DNA from: Geomonas sp. Red32
Lineage (GTDB): Bacteria; Desulfobacterota; Desulfuromonadia; Geobacterales; Geobacteraceae
Assembly: GCF_023652955.1 (NCBI RefSeq)
Contig: NZ_JAKLOY010000001.1
Span: 992,001-1,056,000, forward strand
Reading direction: 5' to 3'
Length of the DNA stretch: 64,000 bases
Each line of letters begins with the position of its first letter. Positions within the stretch are counted from its first letter, which is position 1. The translations under genes and the position numbers were made by a program. The notes under the pieces were generated by a model. That model did no database searches, was not told the DNA's origin, and saw nothing but the letters and a program-made list of their open reading frames with translations. Of the stretch, positions 44,480 through 52,961 are shown one piece after another.

Positions 44480-44766
44480 ACGGAGAAAATCTGATTTAGC
44501 CACTGAGACACGGAGAACGTCCGAGAAAACCATAGCCACGGAGACACGGAGAACATCTGAGACACCAAAACTGGGGGGTGACTTAAAGACGGAAAGTCTT
44601 TGATTTGGCCCTCCCCAAAAGTTTGTTGTTAGGCATTTGCCTCACTCAGATTTACTCCGTGTCTCCGTGGCAAAGGGTTCTCAGAAGTTCTCCGACCTCC
44701 TCCGTGACAAAGATTAAAGCCTTTTTCTTTTCTCCGGTTTCCTCCGTGTCTCCGTGGCAAACGCCT
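44480..44766. repeat. CACGGAGACACGGAG-type repeat R3
   Basis: Forward words CCACGGAGACACGGAGAA at about 44501-44552. Reverse words CTCCGTGTCTCCGTGGCAAA are at about 44656 and 44742, with part copies between. It is a different family from R2 but has the same opposed layout. It fills the gap between the permease and the radical SAM gene; from about 44767 to 44979 nothing further was seen. Confidence 0.8.
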
Positions 44767-44979
44767 TTCAGCGATTATTCTTGAGTTATAAACCCCTTTC
44801 ATAGTAATCTTTGCGTTAAACTTCTACCCTGGTCATCAGCCCACCCAGAAGGGGTGAGCCGGATGAGAGAGCGCTCCTGTTGCAGAGCCAGAACCTTTGG
44901 CGCGAATACCATTCCCTGCCCAAGTCTATGAGCCCCCCGCCGCACGCCGCGCCATCCAGGACGACATTGGAGAAAATAG

Positions 44980-46059
44980 ATGGCTGAAGAGTTTGTGCCC
45001 AAATGGATAGCCTGGGAAACTACCCAGCGCTGCAACCTCAAATGCGTCCACTGCCGCTGCTCCTCCGAGCTGACCTCGTCCGAGGGGGATTTCACCACCG
45101 AAGAAGGTAAGAAGCTGATCAAGGAGATCTCCGAGTTCTCCAAACCCGTCATGGTCCTCTCCGGCGGCGAGCCGCTGATGAGGCCGGACATCTTCGAACT
45201 GGCCGAGTACGGCACCTCGATGGGGCTCCGTATGTGCATGGCCACCAACGGCGCGCTCGTCACCGACGAAGTCTGCGAGAAGATGAAGAAAGCCGACATC
45301 AAGATGGTGTCGCTCTCCCTCGACGGTTCCACCGCCGAGACCCACGACAATTTCCGCCAGTGCCCGGGCTCCTTCGAAGGAGTCATGCGCGCGGCCGAGC
45401 TCTTCAGGAAACACGGCCAGAAGTTCCTGGTCAACTCCTCCTTCACCAAGCGTAACCAGACCGACATCGCCGCCACCTTCAAAGTCGCCAAGTCCATCGG
45501 TGCCACCGCCTGGTACATGTTCATGATCGTCCCCACCGGCCGTGGCGAAGAGATCATGAACGAGCTGATCTCCAAAGAAGACTACGAAGAGATCCTCGAC
45601 TGGCACTACCACCAGGAGAAGATGGAAGACGACATCCTCATGCGTCCGACCTGCGCGCCCCACTACTACCGGATCGTGCCGCAGAAAGCCAAAGCCGAAG
45701 GCGAGAAATTCGAGCGTCGCTCGTTGACCTTCTCCACCGGCGGCGGCAAGGGCTGCATCGCCGCCCAGACCATCTGTCTCATCGACTGCTACGGCAACCT
45801 GAAGCCCTGCAGCTACTTCCACAGGACCGCCGGGAACGTGAAAGTCACCCCGTTCAAAGAGCTCTGGGAGAACAGCGAGATCTTCAAAGATCTGAGGAAC
45901 TTCAAAGCCTACAAAGGCAAGTGTGGCCAGTGTGAGTACATCAACGTCTGTGGTGGCTGCCGGGCGAGAGCCGATGCCGTGCATGGCGACTACATGGAAG
46001 AAGAACCGTTCTGCAACTACGTACCGATAAAGGTACAGCGCGAGCAGGACAAGAAGTAA
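44980..46059 (+). CDS. Radical SAM/SPASM protein, AhbD/NirJ-like haem-biosynthesis type
   Basis: 359 residues. [14 protein letters not shown] holds the Cys-x3-Cys-x2-Cys cluster ligands (from about residue 18). [12 protein letters not shown] is the SAM-binding GGE motif. The C-terminal SPASM region carries [33 protein letters not shown] and EEPFCNYVP, with the spacing of haem-pathway enzymes AhbC, AhbD and NirJ. hemE, the next gene, makes coproporphyrinogen, so an AhbD-like decarboxylase acting on an iron-coproporphyrin fits, but the exact member cannot be told by eye. GGAG precedes the ATG. Confidence 0.75.
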   Translation: MAEEFVPKWIAWETTQRCNLKCVHCRCSSELTSSEGDFTTEEGKKLIKEISEFSKPVMVLSGGEPLMRPDIFELAEYGTSMGLRMCMATNGALVTDEVCEKMKKADIKMVSLSLDGSTAETHDNFRQCPGSFEGVMRAAELFRKHGQKFLVNSSFTKRNQTDIAATFKVAKSIGATAWYMFMIVPTGRGEEIMNELISKEDYEEILDWHYHQEKMEDDILMRPTCAPHYYRIVPQKAKAEGEKFERRSLTFSTGGGKGCIAAQTICLIDCYGNLKPCSYFHRTAGNVKVTPFKELWENSEIFKDLRNFKAYKGKCGQCEYINVCGGCRARADAVHGDYMEEEPFCNYVPIKVQREQDKK

Positions 46060-46065
46060 GGCGAA

Positions 46066-46330
46066 CCATAGAACGCGGATGACGCGGATTGAGCGGATCC
46101 CCGCGGATTAACCCAAAGCTTTTAGGGTTAAACCAAGATTTAAGGCCTAGACCCAGGTGTTCCCCTAAAAGCCTTTGCTTGATCCGCCTTTATCCGTAAC
46201 ATCCGTGTCATCCGTGTTCTATCAAGGTTCAGATTTTGTTTTAACCCCAAAGATTTAGATTTATCCGCGTAAATCCGCGTAAATCCGCACAATCCGCGTC
46301 ATCCGCGTCATCCGCGTTCTATTCGCTTTT
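46066..46330. repeat. R2 repeat block between the radical SAM gene and hemE
   Basis: One forward copy (about 46069-46108) and reverse copies at about 46178-46220 and 46260-46325. The last is expanded by extra AATCCGCGTAAATCCGC words. Confidence 0.82.
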
Positions 46331-46393
46331 GCTTTTTGTGCTTTTATCCGCTTTTATCGTTTGTACTTTTTTTAAACCAAGGAGGGATATTCA

Positions 46394-47413
46394 ATGAATA
46401 CTAGATTTCTCGACGCCTGTTGGGGGAAGCCCGTTGACGTAGTACCTGTCTGGCTGATGCGTCAGGCCGGCCGTTACCTTCCCGACTACATGCGCGTTCG
46501 TTCCACCTGCACCTTCCTCGAACTGTGCAAGACCCCCGAGCTGGCCTGCGAAGTGACCGTCCAGCCGGTCGACATCCTCGGTGTCGACGCCGGCATCCTC
46601 TTCTCCGACATCCTGACCCCGATCGAGCCGATGGGTATGAAACTCGACTTCACCCCTGGCCCCGTCTTTGAAAAGCCGATCCGCACCATGGCCGACGTCG
46701 AAGCACTGAAGATCCCCAAGATGGAGACCGACGTCCCCTACGTGCTCGAGGCCCTGAAACTCATCCGCAAGGCCCTGGCCACCAAGGTTCCCCTGATCGG
46801 CTTCGGCGGCGCCCCCTTCACCCTCGCCTGCTACATGGTTGAAGGCAAAGGCTCCAAAGACTTCGCCGCCCTTAAGAAGATGATGTACGCCGAGCCGGAA
46901 GTGTACGCCGCCCTGATGGAGAAGATCACCACCATGGACATGGAGTACCTGAACGCCCAGATCGCCGCCGGTGCCCAGGCCATCCAGATCTTCGACACCT
47001 GGGGAGGCATGCTTTCCCCCGCCGACTACGAGCGCTACGTCCTCCCCTACACCCAGCGTCTCATCAACGGCCTGAACCGTACCAACGTCCCCGTCATCCA
47101 CTTCGTTAAAGGCGCCGGCACCATGCTCGAGATCGTGAAGCAGGCAGGTGGCGACGTGATGGGCCTCGACTGGCACATCAACCTCGGCAAAGCCCGTGAC
47201 ATTCTCGGCGACATGGCCGTCCAGGGCAACCTCGACCCGACCGTGTTGTTCGCCCCGAAGGAAATCATCGAGCGCGAAGTGAAAAGGGTGCTCGACGAAA
47301 ACGCCGGCCGCCCCGGCCTGATCTTCAACCTAGGCCACGGCATCCTTCCCACCGTCCCACCGGAAAACGCCATCTACATGGTAGACTGCGTCCACCGACT
47401 CTCGCAGAAATAG
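46394..47413 (+). CDS. hemE: Uroporphyrinogen decarboxylase
   Basis: Decarboxylates uroporphyrinogen III to coproporphyrinogen III in haem synthesis. The 339 residues have the signature PVWLMRQAGRYLPDY (about 16-30), the catalytic Asp in ILFSDILTPIEPMG, GFGGAPFTLACYMVEG, FDTWGGMLSP, GLDWHIN and NLGHGILP. A strong AAGGAGGG lies before the ATG. Haem demand is high in Geobacter because of its many cytochromes; this is background, not seen here. Confidence 0.97.
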   Translation: MNTRFLDACWGKPVDVVPVWLMRQAGRYLPDYMRVRSTCTFLELCKTPELACEVTVQPVDILGVDAGILFSDILTPIEPMGMKLDFTPGPVFEKPIRTMADVEALKIPKMETDVPYVLEALKLIRKALATKVPLIGFGGAPFTLACYMVEGKGSKDFAALKKMMYAEPEVYAALMEKITTMDMEYLNAQIAAGAQAIQIFDTWGGMLSPADYERYVLPYTQRLINGLNRTNVPVIHFVKGAGTMLEIVKQAGGDVMGLDWHINLGKARDILGDMAVQGNLDPTVLFAPKEIIEREVKRVLDENAGRPGLIFNLGHGILPTVPPENAIYMVDCVHRLSQK

Positions 47414-47423
47414 GCGCTTCGTC

Positions 47424-47455
47424 AAAGGGCGGCCCCGAAAGGGCCGCCCTTTTTT
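47424..47455 (+). terminator. Rho-independent terminator after hemE
   Basis: AAAGGGCGGCCC, a GAAA loop, and GGGCCGCCCTTTTTT, 11 bases after the hemE stop. It marks the right end of the conserved backbone before the accessory region. Confidence 0.93.
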
Positions 47456-47667
47456 GTACCTGAGCCAGGAGGCTATCAGGAAATTTGCCTATGTTTTGCC
47501 TTGCAAAATACCAATAGCTTTGTTCTAATCTGCCTCGCTGAATACGTGCAGTTAAATCGCAAAGACTTTCGGGCCTATTTGGCGTTTGTTCAACCGACAA
47601 GATGGAAACACCATGAAACGCATGGGTGGTGTTCAATCCAGCAAGCATCAAACACAGGAGAAGGTGT

Positions 47668-49695
47668 ATGGACCCGTTGCTGTTAAGTGAACGTATAAAG
47701 AGGACAATAGAATTGAGCGAAAGCCAATTCCGTGAGTTTAAAAGCGCCTGGGAGGGGCACCCTGACAATAAAAAGCCACGGGATTCAAAGTCAGTTGCAA
47801 AAGATATAAGCGAAACTTTGGTTTCCTTTGCAAATGCTGAAGGTGGTGAACTTCTTATAGGTGTTGAGGATGACGGTACAGTAACAGGCATAGGATATAG
47901 GGATGAAATAATTGGTAACCTCTTGGCCATCCCTAAAACTGGAGTGCATAAAGATACTCCGTTGGTGGGTGCTATAGCGAGAACTATTGCGATTGAAGAT
48001 AAAACGATCCTCTACTTCTCCATTGATAAAAGCACTGTAACTGTACACCAAACGAGCGACGGCAAGTGCATGCAGCGAAGAGATAGGGAAAATTGTCCTG
48101 TTTCAGCAATGCATTTACAGTTTGAGAGGCAAGAACAACTTTCTCGCGAGTACGATCGATCTTTTGTTGATCGCGCTGAGGTTCTTGATCTTAATTTAGA
48201 TTCAGTAAGAAACCTTTCTGAGTACATAATAAAAATGTCACCCGAAAAATGCCTTCAATACTTAGGTCTAGCCGAGTACGGAATGGGCCTTTTAAAACTA
48301 CGACGAGCAGCGCTTCTCCTCTTTGCGAAGGATGTATCTCTTTGGCACCCTCGTTGTCAGGTACGGGTAGTTCGAGTACGTGGAATCGAGATGAAGACCG
48401 GAAGGGAATACAATGTAACCTATGACGAGGTTGCAAGAGGAAACATTCTCGAACTCATCAATTCGGCGTGGGAAAAACTTAGACCGCATTTGGTTGAGAC
48501 AAAATTAACTCCAGATACTTTGTTTAAAGAGCAGGTGATGTACCCGGAAGATGCGTGCAAAGAGGCATTGATCAACGCCGTCGTACACAGAGATTATAGC
48601 ATTGAAGGTCAAGGAATTGAGATATTTATCTACGATGACCGTATGGAAATCAAATCACCTGGCAGTTTATTGTCAACTATTAAAGTTGATGAGTTGCGAA
48701 AGCTTTCCGGAAGGCACGAATCTCGAAATGCTTTAATTGCGAGAACTTTAAAGGAAATAGGTTACGTTAGAGAAATGGGTGAGGGAATGAGGCGCATTTT
48801 TCAATTAATGATGCAATCAGATCTTGTTCAGCCCGAACTCAAGTCAGTGCCCGGAACCTTTTCTATCACCCTCCGCCACAGATCTGTTTTTTCGGAAGCT
48901 GATCAGGTATGGCTTAATGGATTTAAACCTATCAAGCTGAGTAGAGAGGAGATGTTGATTGCATTGTTGGGGAAGGCAGGAAAAAAAATTTCTCCTCAGC
49001 AGATATATGACACATTAAATCTGGTTGATTGGGATGTGTATAGAAGTATTTTTGAACAGGCCCACTGGAAGGGGCTTATTTACAACGCAATGGCAAAAAG
49101 CGAGAAAAACCGACTTGCAGCTAACAAGAAAATGTCCAAAAGAGAGTTACCACGCATTGCTGTCCATGATCCTGAAGTTATTGAAAAAAGTTTACTTGAT
49201 ATTTTTTCGGCCATACGTTCAATAGGACCAATCAGAATGTTTGATACAAAGTTCATAGAAAACATCACGTCACGTCTTCCTGAGGGTAACATTTATAAAA
49301 GTGAGTTAAGTATTACGCATTTTACTAAATTATTAGTGTTCATTCAAGTGATTGACGAAAATAAACTTCCAACTAAGTTAACTGAAAGAATGTGGGATGA
49401 TTCGACAGTCAGTGGCAATGAAATAAAAACTAAAGGTTTAAAGCAATTATCGCCACAACCTGCGTCAGGTCGAAGGCTATATGTGGCCAACCTACCAAGC
49501 AAGTGCAATAAAAAGGAAATAAACGAATTCTTTAGTAATTACGGAACTGTCACTGACATAGACAAAAGGCCCTACTTTGCCTTTGTAGAAATGTCAACTT
49601 GTGCTGAAGCTGAGACAATTTTGCGTGAACGTTCCCTGGAACTACTTGGGAGTATACTGAAAGTATCACCAGCAACACCAAAAGATAAAAAATAA
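47668..49695 (+). CDS. AlbA_2/Schlafen-like and GHKL ATPase protein with C-terminal RRM domain
   Basis: The ATG at 47668 follows AGGAGAAGG; 675 residues. Residues about 15-140 are the AlbA_2 (Schlafen-related) domain: ESQFREFKSAW, FANAEGGELLIGVEDDGTV. Residues about 290-400 are the HATPase_c4 region of COG2865-type proteins: CKEALINAVVHRDYS, REMGEGMRRIFQ. A helical middle part of unknown type follows. Residues about 601-668 read as an RNA-recognition motif: RNP2 is LYVANLP and RNP1 is YFAFVEM with its aromatics in place. The gene is AT-rich, unlike the backbone, which suggests transfer. A role in RNA-targeted regulation or phage defence is possible; this is inference. Confidence 0.8.
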   Translation: MDPLLLSERIKRTIELSESQFREFKSAWEGHPDNKKPRDSKSVAKDISETLVSFANAEGGELLIGVEDDGTVTGIGYRDEIIGNLLAIPKTGVHKDTPLVGAIARTIAIEDKTILYFSIDKSTVTVHQTSDGKCMQRRDRENCPVSAMHLQFERQEQLSREYDRSFVDRAEVLDLNLDSVRNLSEYIIKMSPEKCLQYLGLAEYGMGLLKLRRAALLLFAKDVSLWHPRCQVRVVRVRGIEMKTGREYNVTYDEVARGNILELINSAWEKLRPHLVETKLTPDTLFKEQVMYPEDACKEALINAVVHRDYSIEGQGIEIFIYDDRMEIKSPGSLLSTIKVDELRKLSGRHESRNALIARTLKEIGYVREMGEGMRRIFQLMMQSDLVQPELKSVPGTFSITLRHRSVFSEADQVWLNGFKPIKLSREEMLIALLGKAGKKISPQQIYDTLNLVDWDVYRSIFEQAHWKGLIYNAMAKSEKNRLAANKKMSKRELPRIAVHDPEVIEKSLLDIFSAIRSIGPIRMFDTKFIENITSRLPEGNIYKSELSITHFTKLLVFIQVIDENKLPTKLTERMWDDSTVSGNEIKTKGLKQLSPQPASGRRLYVANLPSKCNKKEINEFFSNYGTVTDIDKRPYFAFVEMSTCAEAETILRERSLELLGSILKVSPATPKDKK

Positions 49696-50341
49696 TGGCA
49701 CACGGGGGGAAACAAGACCGGCATGAAGAGGAATGATTGGAAGCCTTTTTTGTCCGATGACGAGCAGCTACAGATTAAATTATCAATTGAAGCTCCAGAG
49801 CGGCAGGTAATTCTAATTGATTAATTTCACCTAGTGAATCTTGTGATAGCGTTTCATGCAAAGACTGTATTCACAGATAATGAGTTGACGGAATATTTAG
49901 AGAGAGCAGCGGCGACTATCTCGGTTCCAGATGGGTCTGCTACCTTTGCTCATTTGCTGAATCAACTGGTGAAGACGCAGAGGGGACGTCGAAGGCGTCG
50001 GCAGCAGAAATTCGAGGGGGTCACCCATTAAAGGCTGTCGGTCAAGGGCAAAAAACTCCCCTAAACAAGAACATTACCTTTCCTTGCTTTGTCGTTTGCA
50101 GTTACCGCCATCCGTACCGTTGCCGTTATTTCTTTCTATTTCGATGTCAGCCTCATCTACATCAAGTCACCCATCAGGATCTAGGCCGTTTTGACAGCCT
50201 CATCTCGGCACTTTCCGCCTTTCGCGGACCAGAAATTTCGGTTCCAGGCCGTGTCAAAGCGGTCTTCAAATGTCAAGTACGTCGCTTTGAATTTCTCAGA
50301 AAGAAATGCTGAGTACAGCAACAAAAAGAAGGGAGAATGAG
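49696..50341. other. AT-rich intergenic remnant region
   Basis: About 646 bases without a firm gene. Two short frames exist: 33 residues at 49723-49824 (starts MKRNDWKPFLSDDEQ) and 65 residues at 49834-50031 with a basic RGRRRRRQ stretch; neither has a good ribosome site or a family. The right part (about 50258-50300) has a diverged copy of the repeat at 60484. Probably gene remnants. Confidence 0.35.
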
Positions 50342-50623
50342 ATGACTGAACACGCAAAATTAGATAAATCAGTAGAAGACGAGGTTGCGAGACTAAAAAA
50401 GAATAGTTATTTTATTAGTCTTTTAGGAGCTGTAATCGGTGGAATCTCTTTGTTTGTTAGCACCTATGAGTTATTTTCCGGAACAATGGTCTTCTCAAAA
50501 ATGGTTTCTTCCTTCCATAAGTGGTTCTACCATCCAGAAAATATCAACGAGGTAGTAAAGCTATTTACTGCAATAATTGGCGCAGCTGTAGGTTATAACA
50601 TTATCAAAAAGGAGGATAGATAG
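50342..50623 (+). CDS. Small membrane protein, first of a coupled pair
   Basis: The ATG at 50342 follows GGGAGA. 93 residues: a charged N-terminal helix (MTEHAKLDKSVEDEVARLKK), a first membrane helix (YFISLLGAVIGGISLFVS, about 22-39), a short loop rich in Phe/Trp/His, and a second helix (VKLFTAIIGAAVGYNII). It ends KKEDR. I recognise no family. The next gene starts on the very next base, so the two are surely made together; lower GC content suggests transfer. Confidence 0.6.
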   Translation: MTEHAKLDKSVEDEVARLKKNSYFISLLGAVIGGISLFVSTYELFSGTMVFSKMVSSFHKWFYHPENINEVVKLFTAIIGAAVGYNIIKKEDR

Positions 50624-50956
50624 ATGGTTGCTATCCTCCAATATATTAACGAAGCTGCCGTGACATGTGCAATTATCGCCTTCACGGTAACTGCAATCGT
50701 TAGAATTCATGCGGGTGCTAAGTTGAGGTTGGAAGATCTCTTAATTAGGGGTATGGCTGCAAGCGCCATCCCGACCGGTTTCGCCCTTTTACTATCGGCA
50801 TTCGACCCTTCTCTTCTTCAAAAGATGTCAGGATTCAATATCCACATAGCCACAGCAGGGTTGGCCCTCATATACATATCCTTGAAAAGTGTCTTCGATA
50901 AACCTAAAGAAATGGAGTTTGAGCGTCGGCCTTCACCTGCACCAATACCTGATTAA
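50624..50956 (+). CDS. Small membrane protein, second of a coupled pair
   Basis: 110 residues starting immediately after the stop of the gene before, with AAGGAGGA inside that gene's end as ribosome site. Three membrane helices are likely: EAAVTCAIIAFTVTAIV (about 10-26), AASAIPTGFALLLSAF (about 45-60), and IATAGLALIYISLKSVF. The C-terminus is Pro-rich (RRPSPAPIPD). No family recognised. It could be a pore or membrane-anchoring partner of its neighbour, but there is no direct evidence. Confidence 0.6.
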   Translation: MVAILQYINEAAVTCAIIAFTVTAIVRIHAGAKLRLEDLLIRGMAASAIPTGFALLLSAFDPSLLQKMSGFNIHIATAGLALIYISLKSVFDKPKEMEFERRPSPAPIPD

Positions 50957-50975
50957 CCATTTTGGAGAACGGCAT

Positions 50976-51070
50976 GGGGGCAAAGGCTGGGGTCAGGCTT
51001 GCAATGTTGCAATCTAAGCTGACAGATTTGGGGAAAGCCTGGGGGGCAAGTCTTGAATGTTGAATCTCAA
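50976..51070. repeat. R4a repeat (GGCTGGGGTCAGGCTTGCAA type)
   Basis: GGGGGCAAAGGCTGGGGTCA is followed by GGCTTGCAATGTTGCAATCT. The same start occurs at 52774, 53594 and 57032. It separates the membrane pair from the DUF1841-like gene. Confidence 0.75.
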
Positions 51071-51149
51071 TGGGGAGGAGAGCCGGAGGGGACGTAGGTA
51101 TCTTATTAAGTTGTGAGCGGAATATTGCCTGAATGTAAAGGGGGGATAT

Positions 51150-51527
51150 GTGAAATACGATCCAGGATGCGCACCTGAGCCTGCGGAATGGCTCGCTTTG
51201 GACGAGCAAATTCGCATGAAGCTTGTGGAAGATCATCACAACTCTGCCAACATAACCCTGCCGAATGTGACGCTCCATGCAGGTTTCCACGTCATCGTCG
51301 AGAATAGGATTGCGGAAGCCAATGCGCCGACTGTTGATGCGATCACTCGCCTGATGGGTGCAGGTGTGCCCCGTCATGACGCTGTCCACGCGGTCGCCTC
51401 GGTGCTCGCTGAAGAGATCAACGTCCTTATGAAGAGCAAGAACCCGGATGCAGGAAAGTTCGAGGACAAATTCGCGACCACAGTGGCGCAGCTAAATCCA
51501 AAGGACTGGATACAACCAGGCACGTGA
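51150..51527 (+). CDS. DUF1841-like protein
   Basis: GTG start at 51150 with GGGGG just before; the overlapping ATG at 51148 runs directly into TGA. 125 residues: APEPAEWLALDEQIRMKLVEDHH, LPNVTLHAGFHVIVENRIAEA, and GVPRHDAVHAVASVLAEEI. The conserved His-rich pattern (HAxxHxIVEN, RHDAVHA) is what I associate with DUF1841, a family of unknown function. Single gene bounded by R4 repeats on both sides. Confidence 0.6.
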   Translation: MKYDPGCAPEPAEWLALDEQIRMKLVEDHHNSANITLPNVTLHAGFHVIVENRIAEANAPTVDAITRLMGAGVPRHDAVHAVASVLAEEINVLMKSKNPDAGKFEDKFATTVAQLNPKDWIQPGT

Positions 51528-51533
51528 ATTCGA

Positions 51534-51584
51534 GGGGGCAGGTCTGGAAAACGGGATAGGGTGTCAAGTTCCAGACCTGACCCC
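51534..51584. repeat. R4b hairpin repeat (GGTCTGGAA...TTCCAGACC)
   Basis: GGGGGCAGGTCTGGAA, a GGGTGTCAAG-containing loop, then TTCCAGACCTGACCCC. Near-identical copies are at 55782, 56382 and 57562. Confidence 0.9.
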
Positions 51585-51659
51585 TTAGTTTCCCTGCTCT
51601 CTACTCTACCCGAGGCCCTTACAGATTCTGCTGAAGACCCTAAATTTAAGGGAGACGAA

Positions 51660-52772
51660 ATGCCGTTTAATTCCGAAACTAAAGCTAGAATGTTTATCCG
51701 GTGCGGAAGGTTGTGTTGCTTATGTTTGAAGCAGTGTGGCACCAACATCGAAGTTGCGCATATTGTAGATGAACATGCCGGTGGAAGCTGTGATGAAGAA
51801 AATGGTATACCGACCTGTTTTGATTGTCATCAGGAGATCGGGGCGTACAGTGATAAGCATCCAAAAGGGAATAAGTTTTCTGTGAATGAACTGAAAGCCC
51901 GCAGGGATCGTGTGTATCAACTTGTGGAAAGCGGGACTCTCTACGCTCAGGTAGTTGCTTCACAGGCCAGAAAAAATGCTGGGGATACAAGCTTTGTTGA
52001 TTTGCCGGCCTCATCACCGCCTCCTTCGCCGTCTGCTGAAGGACAACGTTTGATGAAGGTGTTGTCATCTCGTGGTGGACTAGAGTCTCCAGCGCGGAAG
52101 CTACAGTTGCTTTCACAGGCTGACAGAGCCTATGTAATTGACGAACTATTAAGGCAAGTTTCGGATGAGCTCATATCTGGGGAAGACAATGAAATTACAA
52201 TTCCTGTTTTGGCGCGAATCGCCAATTCCAATGTTGTTCCTGATCAGGAACGTTGTCTTATAGTAGAGAGCATGACTAGAAATGTGTCATTATTTGGCGA
52301 TTTGGACTCAAAGATTACTCTTCTAAGATACGTGACACAGGAAACCCTTTTAGCCGCTTCTCCTGAAGTTAGATCCAGTCTCTTTGAAGAGCTAATTAAT
52401 GTTGTTGGTCGTGATCAGTATGACGAAGTAAACGCACTTGTCCCTGTTTTAGTTGATCACGCTCTTGATATACCTTCCGAACTTAGAGGAGACTATATTG
52501 TAGCTTTGCTTGACCAAGCTGATTCTGATTCTTGGCATGGCGCTCCCGCGGCAGAATCCGCTCTCCGTCACTTGCCGGAAGAGGTCGTCAAGGATGGAAT
52601 TCATCTTGTAGACCAAGATTTTCTGTACTGGAAAGGACGTAGACAATACGTTAAAGATTTCGTCAAACGTTATGAGAAGTTGGCGCACAGCGAGCAAAAG
52701 CAGCTTTTCCGAGACCTCCTCGTCTTAAGCAATGTTGATTTTGCTACCAAGTATTCTCCAACAGAAGACTGA
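51660..52772 (+). CDS. HNH nuclease-like protein with large C-terminal domain
   Basis: The ATG at 51660 follows GGGAGACG; 370 residues. The N-terminal 75 residues form a zinc-bound HNH motif: Cys19-x2-Cys22, His34 in EVAHIVDEH, Asn48 and Cys53-x2-Cys56-His57 in ENGIPTCFDCHQE. The rest (about 120-370) is a helical domain of unknown family with many acidic residues and possible repeat character. The HNH fold suggests DNA or RNA cleavage. Such fusions are common in defence systems, but no partner was seen; the gene stands alone between two repeats. Confidence 0.7.
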   Translation: MPFNSETKARMFIRCGRLCCLCLKQCGTNIEVAHIVDEHAGGSCDEENGIPTCFDCHQEIGAYSDKHPKGNKFSVNELKARRDRVYQLVESGTLYAQVVASQARKNAGDTSFVDLPASSPPPSPSAEGQRLMKVLSSRGGLESPARKLQLLSQADRAYVIDELLRQVSDELISGEDNEITIPVLARIANSNVVPDQERCLIVESMTRNVSLFGDLDSKITLLRYVTQETLLAASPEVRSSLFEELINVVGRDQYDEVNALVPVLVDHALDIPSELRGDYIVALLDQADSDSWHGAPAAESALRHLPEEVVKDGIHLVDQDFLYWKGRRQYVKDFVKRYEKLAHSEQKQLFRDLLVLSNVDFATKYSPTED

Positions 52773-52849
52773 GGGGGCAAAGGCTGGGGGCAGGCTCGCA
52801 ATGTTGCAATCTCAGCTAACGACTTTGAAACTATGCAAGCCTGACCCGA
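52773..52849. repeat. R4a hairpin repeat, complete copy
   Basis: GGGGGCAGGCTCGCAATG pairs with TGCAAGCCTGACCC at the other end, about 60 bases apart. It begins one base after the HNH gene's stop. Confidence 0.85.
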
Positions 52850-52961
52850 TGGCCTTCCTCTGGTGCGCTCCCACTACGTTATGCCTCCCACATAGGCCTG
52901 ATAGTCGATGTAGTCGAATAGCGTTCTGATTTTCGGTTCGATGAAATATGATGGAGATATT

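Noticed and set aside
44799-45984. Minus-strand frames opposite the radical SAM gene
   Set aside because: Shadow frames; the plus-strand protein has all cluster-binding Cys motifs.
41897-46330. CRISPR arrays in the regularly repeated GCGGAT blocks
   Set aside because: Words are 7-10 bases with no constant-length unique spacers, occur in both orientations, and no cas genes are near.
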